Source: Polaribacter sp. L3A8
GTDB taxonomy: Bacteria > Bacteroidota > Bacteroidia > Flavobacteriales > Flavobacteriaceae
DNA length: 64,000 bases
Assembly: GCF_009796785.1 (NCBI RefSeq)
Contig: NZ_CP047026.1
Span: forward strand, 1,758,001 to 1,822,000
Reading direction: 5' to 3'
Shown here one piece after another: positions 43,530-53,075 of the stretch. The notes beneath the pieces are model-generated. The model was not told the DNA's origin. It did not search any database and saw only the letters and a list, made by a program, of their open reading frames with translations. Position 1 is the first letter of the stretch. Every line of letters starts with the position of its first letter. A program made the position numbers and the translations under genes.

Positions 43530-46001
43530 TTAACTATTTCTTTTAAATAAACTTGAGATTCTTGAGAAGATACCTTTTGCTTCTTCATTTTCATGATAAC
43601 CGTTTCCGTATTTCCCATAACCATAGCCGTAACCATAACCGTAGCCATAACCGTAGCCGTAGCCATATTTATTTTCAATAGAAAAATCGTTAAGCACATA
43701 ACTAATGTTACTAACTTCTTTATTTTTATACTTATCATCTATCATTCTCATCATTCCTTTTTCTGAATAATTCTGACGAATCACATAGATAATTGCATCA
43801 CCATATTTAAACAACTCTAAAGCGTCAGAAACTAAACCAACAGGAGGTGTATCAATAATAACATAATCATATCTTTCTTGAAGACTCTTAATCATCTTAT
43901 CTGCCGTTTCATTTAACAACAACTCAGAAGGATTTGGAGGTATTGGCCCAGATAAAATAAGATCTAAATTTGGTACTTTGGTATTAATTATAATTTCATC
44001 TAATGTTTTTTGATTGATTAAGTGATTTACAACACCAATATCATTTGTTAAATCAAAATCATCATAAATTTTAGGTTTCCTTAAATCTAAACCAACTAAT
44101 ACCGTTTTCTTACCACTTAAAGCAAAAACAGTTGCCATGTTTATAGAAACCATTGTTTTCCCTTCTCCACTCACAGACGAAGTTAAAATTAAAGTTTTTG
44201 ACTTGTTATTTTCTACATTTTTAAACAAGAATTGAATATTAGACCTAAGCGCTCTAAAAGATTCTGCTACAGATGATTTAGGCTTGTTAAAAACAGCTAA
44301 ATTATTGTTATCATGATTTTTACCAACAACACCTAAAACAGGAATTGCATAATTATTTTGAATTTCTTCTGCTGTGTGAATTTTATTATCTAAAACCTCC
44401 TTAGTTATTATGTAAAATAAAGGAAAAACAATCCCCAACATTAAACCTACTAAATAATTAAAACTAGGTATTGGGTATACAGGACCATTTCCTAAATCTT
44501 TAGCCGTATCTATAATTTTAACATCAGATACATTTGCAGCAATTGCAGAACCTGCTTCGTAACTTTTTTGCTTCAAATAATTATAATTTGCTTCAGAAAT
44601 TTGATAGTTTTTTTCGAACTTTAATAAAACTTGTTCTGTTTTAGGTAATTTTTTAAGTTGACTCTTATAAGTATATAATTCAGCATTTAATTTGTTTATT
44701 TTATTCTGATTAACAACTTTTAAAGTAGATATGTTTTCTAACAAATTAGTTTTAGAAATATTAATGTCATTACTCAACTTTATAACCTCTGGATGGTTAT
44801 CTGTTACAGAACCTCTTAATTTTTCTCTTAAGCTAGATAGTTGAATGAGCGTAGAAATTTCTCCAGAAATCTTACTATCCTGAACAGCTATTAAAGCTGG
44901 AACAGGAATATTTTCCCCATAAGTATCGTGAGAAAGTATATAACTTCTTAAATTATTAAGATAGTCATTAAATTCTAAAATATTTTTTTTGTCTTGTTCT
45001 ATTGTAATTGTTTCATTAAAAACTAGACTCCCCTCAGCAGAAAGGTTATAAATATCATTTCTCTCTTTATAGAGCCCCATTTCCTTTTCAATTGTCCGTA
45101 AACTATCTTCTAATTTGGTAAATAAAAGCTCTATATATTTCTTCGTCTTTTTAGCATACAGAATTTTTTGTTCTTGTTTGTCTTCATCAAGAATTACAAC
45201 AGTTGCATTTAAATAATCTACAATCCTATTTTTATTTGTACCTCCTTTAGATAACCTAAGCATAGAGGCTCCATTTGCAATACCTGCTACACCAATAGAC
45301 CTATTACCTCCTACAGTACCATCAAAACTTACAAATTGAATATAAAATTTTTCTCCAACATTAAATTTTTTTGTTTTTTGCAATGAAAAATTTAAAAACT
45401 CAGTATTTATCTGTTCATCTATTTTATACTCTTTAGAAAAAAGAGGAGAAGAAAAGTTGTGAACACTTGTTGTATTTGTATCATAGGTAATTAAAGCATT
45501 TGAAGTACTCTCTTTAAGGTCAAAAGATAATTTATAAGTATCTTCACCTGTAATTTCTACTTGTATAAGTTGTCCATATAATTGAGGTTTACTAGTATCT
45601 AAATCTACCACAAACGGAGTGTAACCATAAACATCTTCTAACCGATATCTACCTTCTTTTAAATAATTTATAAAGAAATTTAATTTTTTAACAACCTTTT
45701 CATTATGTGTTCTAGAAGTTAAAACTACTTTTATAGTTTCTACTGCATCACTTGCTCCTCCCCAATTAAAAGCAATATTTGTTCCTGTAGAAAACAATGG
45801 ATTATTCTCTTCTTTTACAGAGATTACGGTATTTAGATTATAAATTTTTGTTTTATAATCATTCATAAATTTAGCTACAATCAATGCTATAATGATAGTT
45901 ACAAAAAAAAGTTTCCAATAAGATAAAACTTTAAAAAGATAACCTTTAACATCTACATTAGCTTGAATACTATTAGTATTAATTTTATTTAAATTATCCA
46001 T
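43530..46001 (-). CDS. Wzc-like polysaccharide chain-length / tyrosine autokinase
   Basis: The 823-residue protein has a Wzz domain with a membrane segment near 28-45, a long periplasmic coiled-coil region (about 300-480), a second membrane segment near 510-530, and a C-terminal BY-kinase domain: Walker A SSVSGEGKTM, Walker A' VLVGLDLRKP and Walker B IIDTPPVG. The tail has nine Tyr-Gly pairs in a row, encoded at 43614-43667 by alternating TAY-GGN codons, then KYGNGY, giving 11 tyrosines. Tyrosine-rich tails are autophosphorylation sites in this family, but the pure dipeptide repeat is striking and may change length. It is seven bases after the Wza-like gene. No other capsule genes are in the window. 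Confidence 0.93.
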   Translation of the reverse strand: MDNLNKINTNSIQANVDVKGYLFKVLSYWKLFFVTIIIALIVAKFMNDYKTKIYNLNTVISVKEENNPLFSTGTNIAFNWGGASDAVETIKVVLTSRTHNEKVVKKLNFFINYLKEGRYRLEDVYGYTPFVVDLDTSKPQLYGQLIQVEITGEDTYKLSFDLKESTSNALITYDTNTTSVHNFSSPLFSKEYKIDEQINTEFLNFSLQKTKKFNVGEKFYIQFVSFDGTVGGNRSIGVAGIANGASMLRLSKGGTNKNRIVDYLNATVVILDEDKQEQKILYAKKTKKYIELLFTKLEDSLRTIEKEMGLYKERNDIYNLSAEGSLVFNETITIEQDKKNILEFNDYLNNLRSYILSHDTYGENIPVPALIAVQDSKISGEISTLIQLSSLREKLRGSVTDNHPEVIKLSNDINISKTNLLENISTLKVVNQNKINKLNAELYTYKSQLKKLPKTEQVLLKFEKNYQISEANYNYLKQKSYEAGSAIAANVSDVKIIDTAKDLGNGPVYPIPSFNYLVGLMLGIVFPLFYIITKEVLDNKIHTAEEIQNNYAIPVLGVVGKNHDNNNLAVFNKPKSSVAESFRALRSNIQFLFKNVENNKSKTLILTSSVSGEGKTMVSINMATVFALSGKKTVLVGLDLRKPKIYDDFDLTNDIGVVNHLINQKTLDEIIINTKVPNLDLILSGPIPPNPSELLLNETADKMIKSLQERYDYVIIDTPPVGLVSDALELFKYGDAIIYVIRQNYSEKGMMRMIDDKYKNKEVSNISYVLNDFSIENKYGYGYGYGYGYGYGYGYGKYGNGYHENEEAKGIFSRISSLFKRNS
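43614..43667 (-). repeat. Tandem hexanucleotide repeat encoding (Tyr-Gly)9
   Basis: Nine consecutive TAY-GGN codon pairs on the minus strand form a 54-base near-perfect hexamer array at the 3' end of the kinase gene. Both codons vary at the third base, so the repeat is old enough to have diverged or is kept by selection on the protein. Confidence 0.93.
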
Positions 46002-46007
46002 AAATAT

Positions 46008-46778
46008 CTATAGGTTTCTTGCTAAAATAAATGTAGTACTAATCAATGTAAATAATGAAACTATTGTTGTAAGAGCACCTAAACCAGTAGTACCAGTACC
46101 CCATGTTTTCTGTTTTAATGGAATGATATTAATGATATCATTTGGTTTAATATAAAACACTTCTGATTCGAAAGCACTTATTTTTGTTAAATCAATTTCA
46201 AATTTTTCTGTTCCAGTAATTGAATTTCTAATAATTTCAACTTTTTTTCTATTACCAACCGCAGTTATATCTCCTGAGTTAGAAATTGCATCTATAATAG
46301 AGAGCTTATTTTGAAAAATAGTTTTAGGCCCTGGACTACCAATTTCTCCTATAATTGTATATTTAATACCAGATAATTTTACAGAAACAAAAATTTCTTC
46401 TTGAGTTTTAATGTATTTTTTTAATTCATTTTCAATCTTTTTCCGAACCTCTAGTTCTGTATATCCTAGAACATTAATTTCCCCTAAAGTAGGCATTCTA
46501 ATATTTCCATAACTATCTATACTATATCCAGAAAAGTACCCGTCTCCTCCCCCAGTAGCTCCTACAGACTGTTTTTTAAAAACAGAAACAAGAGATTCTT
46601 CATTAGATTTAATATCAATATTTAAGATATCATCAACTTGTAATTTATAAGGTATATTATTTATTCTTTTAATTTCCTTTCTAGCAATTGGTTCTCCTTG
46701 TAAGTAAATAATATCTTTACTTGGTATGCACGAAAAAAAGAAAGAAATTGATAGTAGTAATAGAAGGTGTTTTTTCAT
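46008..46778 (-). CDS. Wza-like polysaccharide export lipoprotein
   Basis: From ATG at 46776-46778 the protein has 256 residues and begins MKKHLLLLLSISFFFSC, a lipoprotein signal with Cys17. The polysaccharide export domain (YKLQVDDILNIDIKSNEE, GYSIDSYGNIRMPTLGEI) is followed by a SLBB domain (YTIIGEIGSPGPKTI) and a hydrophobic C-terminal segment that may cross the outer membrane. It is the usual partner of the Wzc-like kinase directly downstream. Upstream in-frame ATGs would add residues before the signal and are less likely. Confidence 0.9.
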   Translation of the reverse strand: MKKHLLLLLSISFFFSCIPSKDIIYLQGEPIARKEIKRINNIPYKLQVDDILNIDIKSNEESLVSVFKKQSVGATGGGDGYFSGYSIDSYGNIRMPTLGEINVLGYTELEVRKKIENELKKYIKTQEEIFVSVKLSGIKYTIIGEIGSPGPKTIFQNKLSIIDAISNSGDITAVGNRKKVEIIRNSITGTEKFEIDLTKISAFESEVFYIKPNDIINIIPLKQKTWGTGTTGLGALTTIVSLFTLISTTFILARNL

Positions 46779-46875
46779 TGTAATTTTAATCATAAATAGT
46801 GACAAATATACTTTTTAAAAGTGATTTACTATAATTTTATTTTACTTTCGTTTTTTTATATAAAAAATTAAACAT

Positions 46876-47643
46876 TTGATAACAGAATACTTAAAATTTC
46901 TTGCAAAATCGTCCAATCAACATGGAGTGCACTCTCCTTTTGTGTATGATTTAATAACCAAATGTTTTTACAAAAAAACAGACACCGCTTTCATTAAATT
47001 ATTTTCTGAAACGAAGCAACAATTATTAGACAACAAAACCCACATAAAAGTCACAGATTTTGGTGCAGGATCTAAAATTTTTAAAAATAATGATCGTCAA
47101 GTTTCTAAAATTGCTAAAATAGCTGGTTTATCAAACAAAAAAGCAAAGTTATTAATCCGTTTAATTCAATATTTTAAACCTAAAACCGTTTTAGAAATTG
47201 GTACATCTTTAGGTTTAGGTACATCTGCAATTAAAATAGGAAACAAAGAATCTAAGATTACAACATTAGAAGGTTGTCCTGAAACAAGTAATGTTGCTAA
47301 TCAGTTATTTTCTACAAATAATTATAAAGACATAAGTGTAATTACAGGAGATTTTAAAGAAACGTTACCCTTAGCAATTGAAAATCAAAAATTAGATTGT
47401 ATCTATTTTGACGGAAATCACACAAAAAAAGACACTTTACATTATTTTGAAACTTGTTTAAGTACCATAAATAATAATTCAATTTGGGTTTTTGATGATA
47501 TTTATTGGAGTGAAGAAATGAAAGAAGCATGGACCCAAATTAAAAACCATAGCAAAGTTACAGTTACAGTAGATGTTTTTTACTGGGGAATTGTTTTCTT
47601 TAGAAAAGAACAGGAAAAAGAACATTTTAAAATAAGAATATAA
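46876..47643 (+). CDS. Class I SAM-dependent methyltransferase
   Basis: The 255-residue protein has the SAM-binding motif I in VLEIGTSLGLGTSAI (about 100-114) and a later DCIYFDGNHTK acidic motif typical of O-methyltransferases. No ATG is near the conserved N-terminus QHGVHSPFVYDLITKC, so I take the TTG at 46876 as start. Substrate unknown. It is divergent from the Wza-like gene. Confidence 0.83.
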   Translation: MITEYLKFLAKSSNQHGVHSPFVYDLITKCFYKKTDTAFIKLFSETKQQLLDNKTHIKVTDFGAGSKIFKNNDRQVSKIAKIAGLSNKKAKLLIRLIQYFKPKTVLEIGTSLGLGTSAIKIGNKESKITTLEGCPETSNVANQLFSTNNYKDISVITGDFKETLPLAIENQKLDCIYFDGNHTKKDTLHYFETCLSTINNNSIWVFDDIYWSEEMKEAWTQIKNHSKVTVTVDVFYWGIVFFRKEQEKEHFKIRI

Positions 47644-47716
47644 AAGATTCTTTATATCTTTTTTTACACAACTGTTAAATCGTGTTAATTATAAATGCTA
47701 CAGCTCACAAACTTTG

Positions 47717-47724
47717 TAACTTTG
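47717..47724 (+). promoter_or_regulatory. Probable -7 box of the cobalamin adenosyltransferase gene
   Basis: TAACTTTG matches TAnnTTTG 30 bases before the ATG. No cobalamin riboswitch is visible in this short leader. Confidence 0.5.
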
Positions 47725-47754
47725 TTACTATAAAAAATTTGCAACACAATTAAA

Positions 47755-48327
47755 ATGAAAATATATACAAAAACTGGTGATGCAGGCACAACTGCCCTTT
47801 TTGGAGGAACTAGAGTAAAAAAATACAATTTACGAATAGAGAGTTACGGAGATATAGATGAACTTAATTCTTACATTGGTTTAATAAAAGATCAAGATAT
47901 AAGTTTATCAATTAAAGAGACTTTATTAAAAATTCAAAATGAGTTATTTACTCTGGGAGCAATGTTGGCTACTCCACCTGAGAAAGAAACGTTAAAAAAC
48001 GGAAAAGAAAGGCTTAATATTCCTAAAATAGACGAAGCTTCTATTCTTTTTTTAGAAGAAGAAATAGATAAAATGGATTTAGAGCTTCCTCAAATGACCC
48101 ATTTTATTCTTCCAGGAGGACATCAATCTGTGTCATTTTGTCATATAGCAAGGTGTATTTGTAGGAGAGCAGAACGTTTAGCTGTAGCATTAAATGACGA
48201 GGAAAATATTAATGATGACATACTAAAATACTTAAACCGCCTTTCTGACTACCTTTTTACGTTGGCACGAAAGTTGTCTAAAGACTTATCAGTAGCCGAA
48301 ATTAAATGGATTCCTGAAAAAAAATAA
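47755..48327 (+). CDS. PduO-type cob(I)alamin adenosyltransferase
   Basis: The 190-residue protein starts KIYTKTGDAGTTALFGGTRV and contains IESYGDIDELNSYIG and CRRAERLAVAL, the ATP-binding and active-site blocks of PduO enzymes. It makes adenosylcobalamin from cob(I)alamin. That cofactor would be needed by the CarH-like regulator at 32341-33234 and by B12 enzymes elsewhere. It is monocistronic by context. Confidence 0.94.
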   Translation: MKIYTKTGDAGTTALFGGTRVKKYNLRIESYGDIDELNSYIGLIKDQDISLSIKETLLKIQNELFTLGAMLATPPEKETLKNGKERLNIPKIDEASILFLEEEIDKMDLELPQMTHFILPGGHQSVSFCHIARCICRRAERLAVALNDEENINDDILKYLNRLSDYLFTLARKLSKDLSVAEIKWIPEKK

Positions 48328-48447
48328 ATACGTTCTTTTTTTTATCGACAAGAAGAAATTTTATATTTTATTTACCCCTTAAAACATTCGTTTTAAGTTA
48401 TTAACAAAATAATAAAACAACTTCTCTATATATTTCTTAAAAAAGAC

Positions 48448-48477
48448 TTGTATAATTCAGTAAAAAAATTATTTTTG
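48448..48477 (+). promoter_or_regulatory. Promoter of the DUF2795 gene
   Basis: TTG (48448-48450) and TATTTTTG (48470-48477) are separated by 19 bases, the full Bacteroidota -33/-7 pattern, and lie 21 bases before the ATG. This is the clearest promoter in the window. Confidence 0.75.
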
Positions 48478-48498
48478 CACAAAATTAAACATTAAGAA

Positions 48499-48720
48499 AT
48501 GTATTGGACATTAGAATTAGCATCTTATTTAGCAGATGCGCCTTGGCCAGCAACCAAAGACGAATTAATAGATTACGCTATTAGAACCGGATCTCCTTTA
48601 GAAGTAGTAGAAAACCTACAAGACATAGAAGATGAAGGTGACGCGTATGATTCAATTGTTGAAATTTGGCCAGATTACCCAACCGAAGATGATTATCTTT
48701 GGAACGAGGATGAATACTAA
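48499..48720 (+). CDS. DUF2795 family protein
   Basis: A 73-residue, highly acidic protein (MYWTLELASYLADAPWPATK to the DDYLWNEDEY end). DUF2795 proteins are short and well conserved in Flavobacteriia; the function is unknown. It has its own strong promoter and terminator, which fits a highly expressed housekeeping gene. It lies directly before secA but is separate from it. Confidence 0.9.
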   Translation: MYWTLELASYLADAPWPATKDELIDYAIRTGSPLEVVENLQDIEDEGDAYDSIVEIWPDYPTEDDYLWNEDEY

Positions 48721-48737
48721 ACATAATAATAAAATTT

Positions 48738-48765
48738 AAAAAGTCTCTAAAGAGGCTTTTTTTTT
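48738..48765 (+). terminator. Terminator after the DUF2795 gene
   Basis: AAGTCTC and GAGGCTT pair with one G-U around TAAA, followed by nine T. Confidence 0.8.
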
Positions 48766-48861
48766 GTTTTCTCCTAATCTAGAAAACTATTTTTAAAGGT
48801 TTAAAAAAACCGAATACGGAACTATAATGTAGTTATTAATTTAACTAAAAATAACATAATA

Positions 48862-51800
48862 ATGAATATTTTAAATTCAGTAATCAAACTTTTTGTTGGT
48901 GATAAACAAGAAAAAGATTTAAAAATTTTACAACCAATTGTTGAAGATGTCAAAAAATTCGAAATAGAGTTCTCTAAACTTTCTAATGATGATTTAAGGG
49001 CAAAAACTATAGAATTTAAAGAGCGAATAAAATCAGCTACCAAAGAATTTGATGATAAAATTACTGAATTAGAAAAAGAAGCTAAAACAGCAAATATAGA
49101 CCGTCAAGAAGATATTTATACACAAATAGATACTTTAAAAGATGATGCTTATAAAGTTTCTGAAGAGACTTTGGTTCAGATAATGCCAGAAGCTTTTGCA
49201 ATAGTTAAAGAAACAGCAAAACGTTTCGTAGAAAATAAAGAAATAGAAGTAACTGCAACTCCTTTTGATAGAGAATTATCTGCAGAAAGAGATAATGTAA
49301 CTTTAGATAATGACAAAGCAATTTGGGCTAATTCTTGGGATGCAGCGGGTAAACCTGTTACTTGGGACATGGTTCATTACGATGTTCAATTAATTGGTGG
49401 CTCTGTTTTACATCAAGGTAAAATTGCAGAAATGATGACAGGAGAAGGAAAAACTTTAGTTTCTACCTTACCAGTATATTTAAATGCATTAACAGGAAAT
49501 GGAGTTCATTTAGTTACTGTAAATGATTATTTAGCAAAACGTGATAAAGCGTGGATGGCACCTATTTTTGAGTTTCATGGTTTTACAACAGATTGTATAG
49601 ATTACCATCAACCAAATTCTGATGCACGTAGAAAAGCTTACAACGCAGACATTACATACGGTACAAATAACGAATTTGGTTTCGATTATTTACGTGATAA
49701 TATGGCTAGCTCTAAAGATGATTTAGTGCAACGTGCACCAAATTATGCTATTATTGATGAAGTAGATTCTGTTTTAATTGATGACGCTAGAACTCCGTTA
49801 ATTATTTCTGGACCAGTACCACAAGGAGACAGACATGAATTTAACGATTTAAAACCTTTAGTTTCTGATTTAGTTACTTTACAAAAACAACATTTAGTAG
49901 GTGTATTTGCAGAAGCAAAAAAATTAATTGCAGAAGGAAACGATAAGGATGGTGGATTTTTATTATTAAGAGTGTACAGAGGTTTGCCTAAAAACAAAGC
50001 CTTAATAAAGTTTTTATCACAAGAAGGTAATAAACAAATCTTGCAGAAAACAGAAAACTATTATATGCAAGATAACAACAAATTAATGCCACAAGTAGAT
50101 GAAGATCTATGGTTTGTTGTTGAAGAAAAAAATAATCAAATTGATTTAACAGATAAAGGGATTGCAGATTTATCAAAGAAAACAGATAATGATAACTTTT
50201 TTGTACTACCCGATATTGGTGTAAAAATTGGTGAGATTGACAATTCTGACATCAGCAAGGAAGAAAAAATCACTCAAAAAGAAGAGTTATACAAAGACTT
50301 TAGCATAAAAAGTGAGCGTATCCATACCATGAATCAACTTTTAAAAGCATACACTGTTTTTGAAAAAGATGTAGAGTATGTTGTAATGGAAAATAAAGTA
50401 ATGATTGTTGATGAACAAACAGGTCGTATTATGGACGGTCGTCGTTATTCAGACGGATTACACCAAGCAATTGAAGCAAAAGAAAATGTAAAAATAGAAG
50501 ATGCTACGCAAACATTTGCTACGGTAACTTTACAGAATTACTTTAGAATGTACAGAAAACTGTCTGGTATGACAGGTACTGCAATTACAGAAGCTGGTGA
50601 GTTATGGGAAATCTACAAATTAGATGTTGTAGAAATCCCTACAAACAAACCAATTCAAAGAGATGATAAAGAAGATTTAATTTACAAAACTGCACGTGAA
50701 AAATACAATGCAGTAATAGAAGATATTGTAAAGTTAGTTGAACAAAATAGACCTGTTTTAGTAGGTACAACTTCTGTAGAAATCTCAGAATTATTAGGTC
50801 GAATGTTACAAATGCGTAAAATTCCTCATAATATTTTAAATGCAAAATTACACAAACGAGAAGCAGACGTAGTTGCAGAAGCAGGTAAACCTGGTGTAGT
50901 TACAATTGCAACAAACATGGCAGGGCGTGGTACAGATATTAAATTAACCAAAGAAGTAAAAGGCGCTGGTGGTTTAGCTATTATTGGTACAGAAAGACAT
51001 GACTCTAGACGTGTAGACAGACAATTACGTGGACGTGCAGGTAGACAAGGTGATGTTGGGTCAACTCAATTTTATGTTGCTTTAGATGACAATTTAATGC
51101 GTCTTTTTGGTTCTGATAGAATTGCAAAAATGATGGATAGAATGGGCTTAAAAGAAGGTGAAGTAATTCAGCATTCTATGATTAGCAAATCTATTGAAAG
51201 AGCACAAAAGAAAGTAGAAGAAAACAACTTCGGTATTCGTAAACGATTATTAGAGTATGATGATATCATGAATGCTCAACGTGAGTTTGTATACCAAAGA
51301 AGACGTCATGCATTAGATGGTAAACGTTTGCAAGTAGATATTGCAAATATGATTTTTGACACTTGTGAGTCTATTATTAATACAAATAAAGCGGCCAAAG
51401 ATTTTCATAATTTCGAATTTGAATTGATCAAATTCTCTTCAATGACATCTCCTTTTTCAAAAGATGAGTTTGAGAAACTTTCCGAAAGTGAATTAGCAGA
51501 TAAATTATACGATATTGTAACTGAACATTACAAAAACAAAATTGAAAGAAATGCCGTTTTAGCATTTCCTGTAATTAAAGATGTTTTTGAAAACGAAGGT
51601 GATAGATACGAGCGTATTGTAGTTCCTTTTACAGATGGCACAAAATCTTTACAAGTTGTAACCAACTTAAAAGAAGCTTATGATAGTGAAGGAAAAAGCT
51701 TAATTACAGATTTCGAAAAAAACATCACTTTAGCAATTATTGATGAAAACTGGAAAGATCATTTACGTAAAATGGATGATTTAAAACAATCTGTTCAGAA

Positions 51801-52200
51801 TGCGTCTTATGAGCAAAAAGATCCTTTATTAATCTATAAGTTTGAAGCTTTTGAATTATTTAAAACAACCGTTGATGAAATAAACAAAGAAGTATTGTCT
51901 TTCTTGTTTAAAGGCGAGTTGCCTGAGCAAGACAGAAATCAAATATCTGAAGCTCGTCAACAAAAAAGAGTAAGTTTAAATACTTCTAAAGCAGATGTTC
52001 AAAATTCTACAGAACAAGCCATAGAAAATTCTAAACCACAACAATCTGAACCTATTGAAACAATAACTCGTGATCAACCTAAAATTGGTAGAAACGAGCA
52101 TGTTACCATTAAAAACGTAATCAGTGGAGAAGAAAAAGGTGTAAAATATAAACAGGCTATTCCTTTAATAGCAAAAGGAGAATGGGTGTTGGTAAATTAG
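48862..52200 (+). CDS. secA: Preprotein translocase ATPase SecA
   Basis: The 1112-residue SecA drives export through SecYEG. Walker [11 protein letters not shown], Walker [17 protein letters not shown], the [13 protein letters not shown] motif and [23 protein letters not shown] are all present. An insertion of about 150 residues after the Walker B region (roughly 320-470) is a Bacteroidota feature. The C-terminus ends GEWVLVN and lacks the Cys-rich zinc motif (CxCxSG) that binds SecB in E. coli. It is followed by a terminator. Confidence 0.97.
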   Translation: MNILNSVIKLFVGDKQEKDLKILQPIVEDVKKFEIEFSKLSNDDLRAKTIEFKERIKSATKEFDDKITELEKEAKTANIDRQEDIYTQIDTLKDDAYKVSEETLVQIMPEAFAIVKETAKRFVENKEIEVTATPFDRELSAERDNVTLDNDKAIWANSWDAAGKPVTWDMVHYDVQLIGGSVLHQGKIAEMMTGEGKTLVSTLPVYLNALTGNGVHLVTVNDYLAKRDKAWMAPIFEFHGFTTDCIDYHQPNSDARRKAYNADITYGTNNEFGFDYLRDNMASSKDDLVQRAPNYAIIDEVDSVLIDDARTPLIISGPVPQGDRHEFNDLKPLVSDLVTLQKQHLVGVFAEAKKLIAEGNDKDGGFLLLRVYRGLPKNKALIKFLSQEGNKQILQKTENYYMQDNNKLMPQVDEDLWFVVEEKNNQIDLTDKGIADLSKKTDNDNFFVLPDIGVKIGEIDNSDISKEEKITQKEELYKDFSIKSERIHTMNQLLKAYTVFEKDVEYVVMENKVMIVDEQTGRIMDGRRYSDGLHQAIEAKENVKIEDATQTFATVTLQNYFRMYRKLSGMTGTAITEAGELWEIYKLDVVEIPTNKPIQRDDKEDLIYKTAREKYNAVIEDIVKLVEQNRPVLVGTTSVEISELLGRMLQMRKIPHNILNAKLHKREADVVAEAGKPGVVTIATNMAGRGTDIKLTKEVKGAGGLAIIGTERHDSRRVDRQLRGRAGRQGDVGSTQFYVALDDNLMRLFGSDRIAKMMDRMGLKEGEVIQHSMISKSIERAQKKVEENNFGIRKRLLEYDDIMNAQREFVYQRRRHALDGKRLQVDIANMIFDTCESIINTNKAAKDFHNFEFELIKFSSMTSPFSKDEFEKLSESELADKLYDIVTEHYKNKIERNAVLAFPVIKDVFENEGDRYERIVVPFTDGTKSLQVVTNLKEAYDSEGKSLITDFEKNITLAIIDENWKDHLRKMDDLKQSVQNASYEQKDPLLIYKFEAFELFKTTVDEINKEVLSFLFKGELPEQDRNQISEARQQKRVSLNTSKADVQNSTEQAIENSKPQQSEPIETITRDQPKIGRNEHVTIKNVISGEEKGVKYKQAIPLIAKGEWVLVN

Positions 52201-52230
52201 AATACCAAAACACACATAATGCACATATTA

Positions 52231-52266
52231 AAAAAAACCGTTTAGAAATTCTAAACGGTTTTTTTT
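52231..52266. terminator. Terminator between secA and folE
   Basis: AAACCGTTTAGAA and TTCTAAACGGTTT form a 13-base perfect stem with A and T runs at both ends, between convergent genes. Confidence 0.93.
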
Positions 52267-52298
52267 ATTTTAAGTTTTTAAATTTAGAAAAACGGAAT

Positions 52299-52988
52299 CT
52301 ACTCAAATTTTGTCCCCATTTTAAGATAGTCTAAAAACTCTCTTTTAGTTTCTTTTTCTTTAAATTTACCACCAAATTCTGCAGTAACTGTAGAACTTTC
52401 TATATCTTTAATTCCTCTAGAATTTACACACAAATGTTTTGCATCAATAACACAAGCTACATCTTCTACACCTAAAGCTTCTTGCATTGCTTGTACAATT
52501 TGCATGGTTAAACGTTCTTGAACCTGAGGTCTTTTAGAAAAATATTCTACAATTCTGTTCATTTTAGAGAGCCCAATCACCTTCCCATCAGAAATATAAG
52601 CAACGTGTGCTCTACCAATAATTGGCAATAAATGATGTTCGCAAGTAGAATATACAACGATATTTCGCTCTACCAACATTTCACCATAATTGTAATTATT
52701 GTCAAACGTAGATGCTTTAGGCATATTTTTAGGATCTAATCCCATAAATATCTCATTTACAAAAGATTTAGCAACTCTTTTTGGAGTTCCTTGTAAACTA
52801 TCATCTGTTAAATCCATTCCTAAAGTGATTAAAATATCTTTTACACTTTCTTGGATTCTTTCAATTTTTTCTTCGTCAGAAATATCAAAAGCATCTGCTC
52901 TTAATGGAGTTTTGGCTGATGTACCAACATGATCCTCTCCTATTTCTTCTATTCTTTCGTCATTCATTTTGCTGCTTAATTCAAACAT
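52299..52988 (-). CDS. folE: GTP cyclohydrolase I
   Basis: The 229-residue enzyme makes dihydroneopterin triphosphate for folate synthesis. Zinc ligands lie in STCEHHLLP (Cys and His) and in HLCVNSRG (Cys); KMNRIVEYFSKRPQVQERL is the family's conserved block. The ATG 21 bases further in (MNDERIEE) could be the true start. It lies 87 bases downstream of hisS on the same strand. Confidence 0.95.
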   Translation of the reverse strand: MFELSSKMNDERIEEIGEDHVGTSAKTPLRADAFDISDEEKIERIQESVKDILITLGMDLTDDSLQGTPKRVAKSFVNEIFMGLDPKNMPKASTFDNNYNYGEMLVERNIVVYSTCEHHLLPIIGRAHVAYISDGKVIGLSKMNRIVEYFSKRPQVQERLTMQIVQAMQEALGVEDVACVIDAKHLCVNSRGIKDIESSTVTAEFGGKFKEKETKREFLDYLKMGTKFE

Positions 52989-53075
52989 TTCATTCTTTAT
53001 TAAAGTGCAAATTTACGTGTTTGCAACGTATTATTTTAATTTACGAATCAATAAAAATTATAAAACTATAATTTA

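Noticed and set aside
43511..43738. Open frame with Met-Ala-Thr-Val repeats overlapping the kinase tail
   Set aside because: It is the same hexamer repeat read in another frame of the kinase gene.
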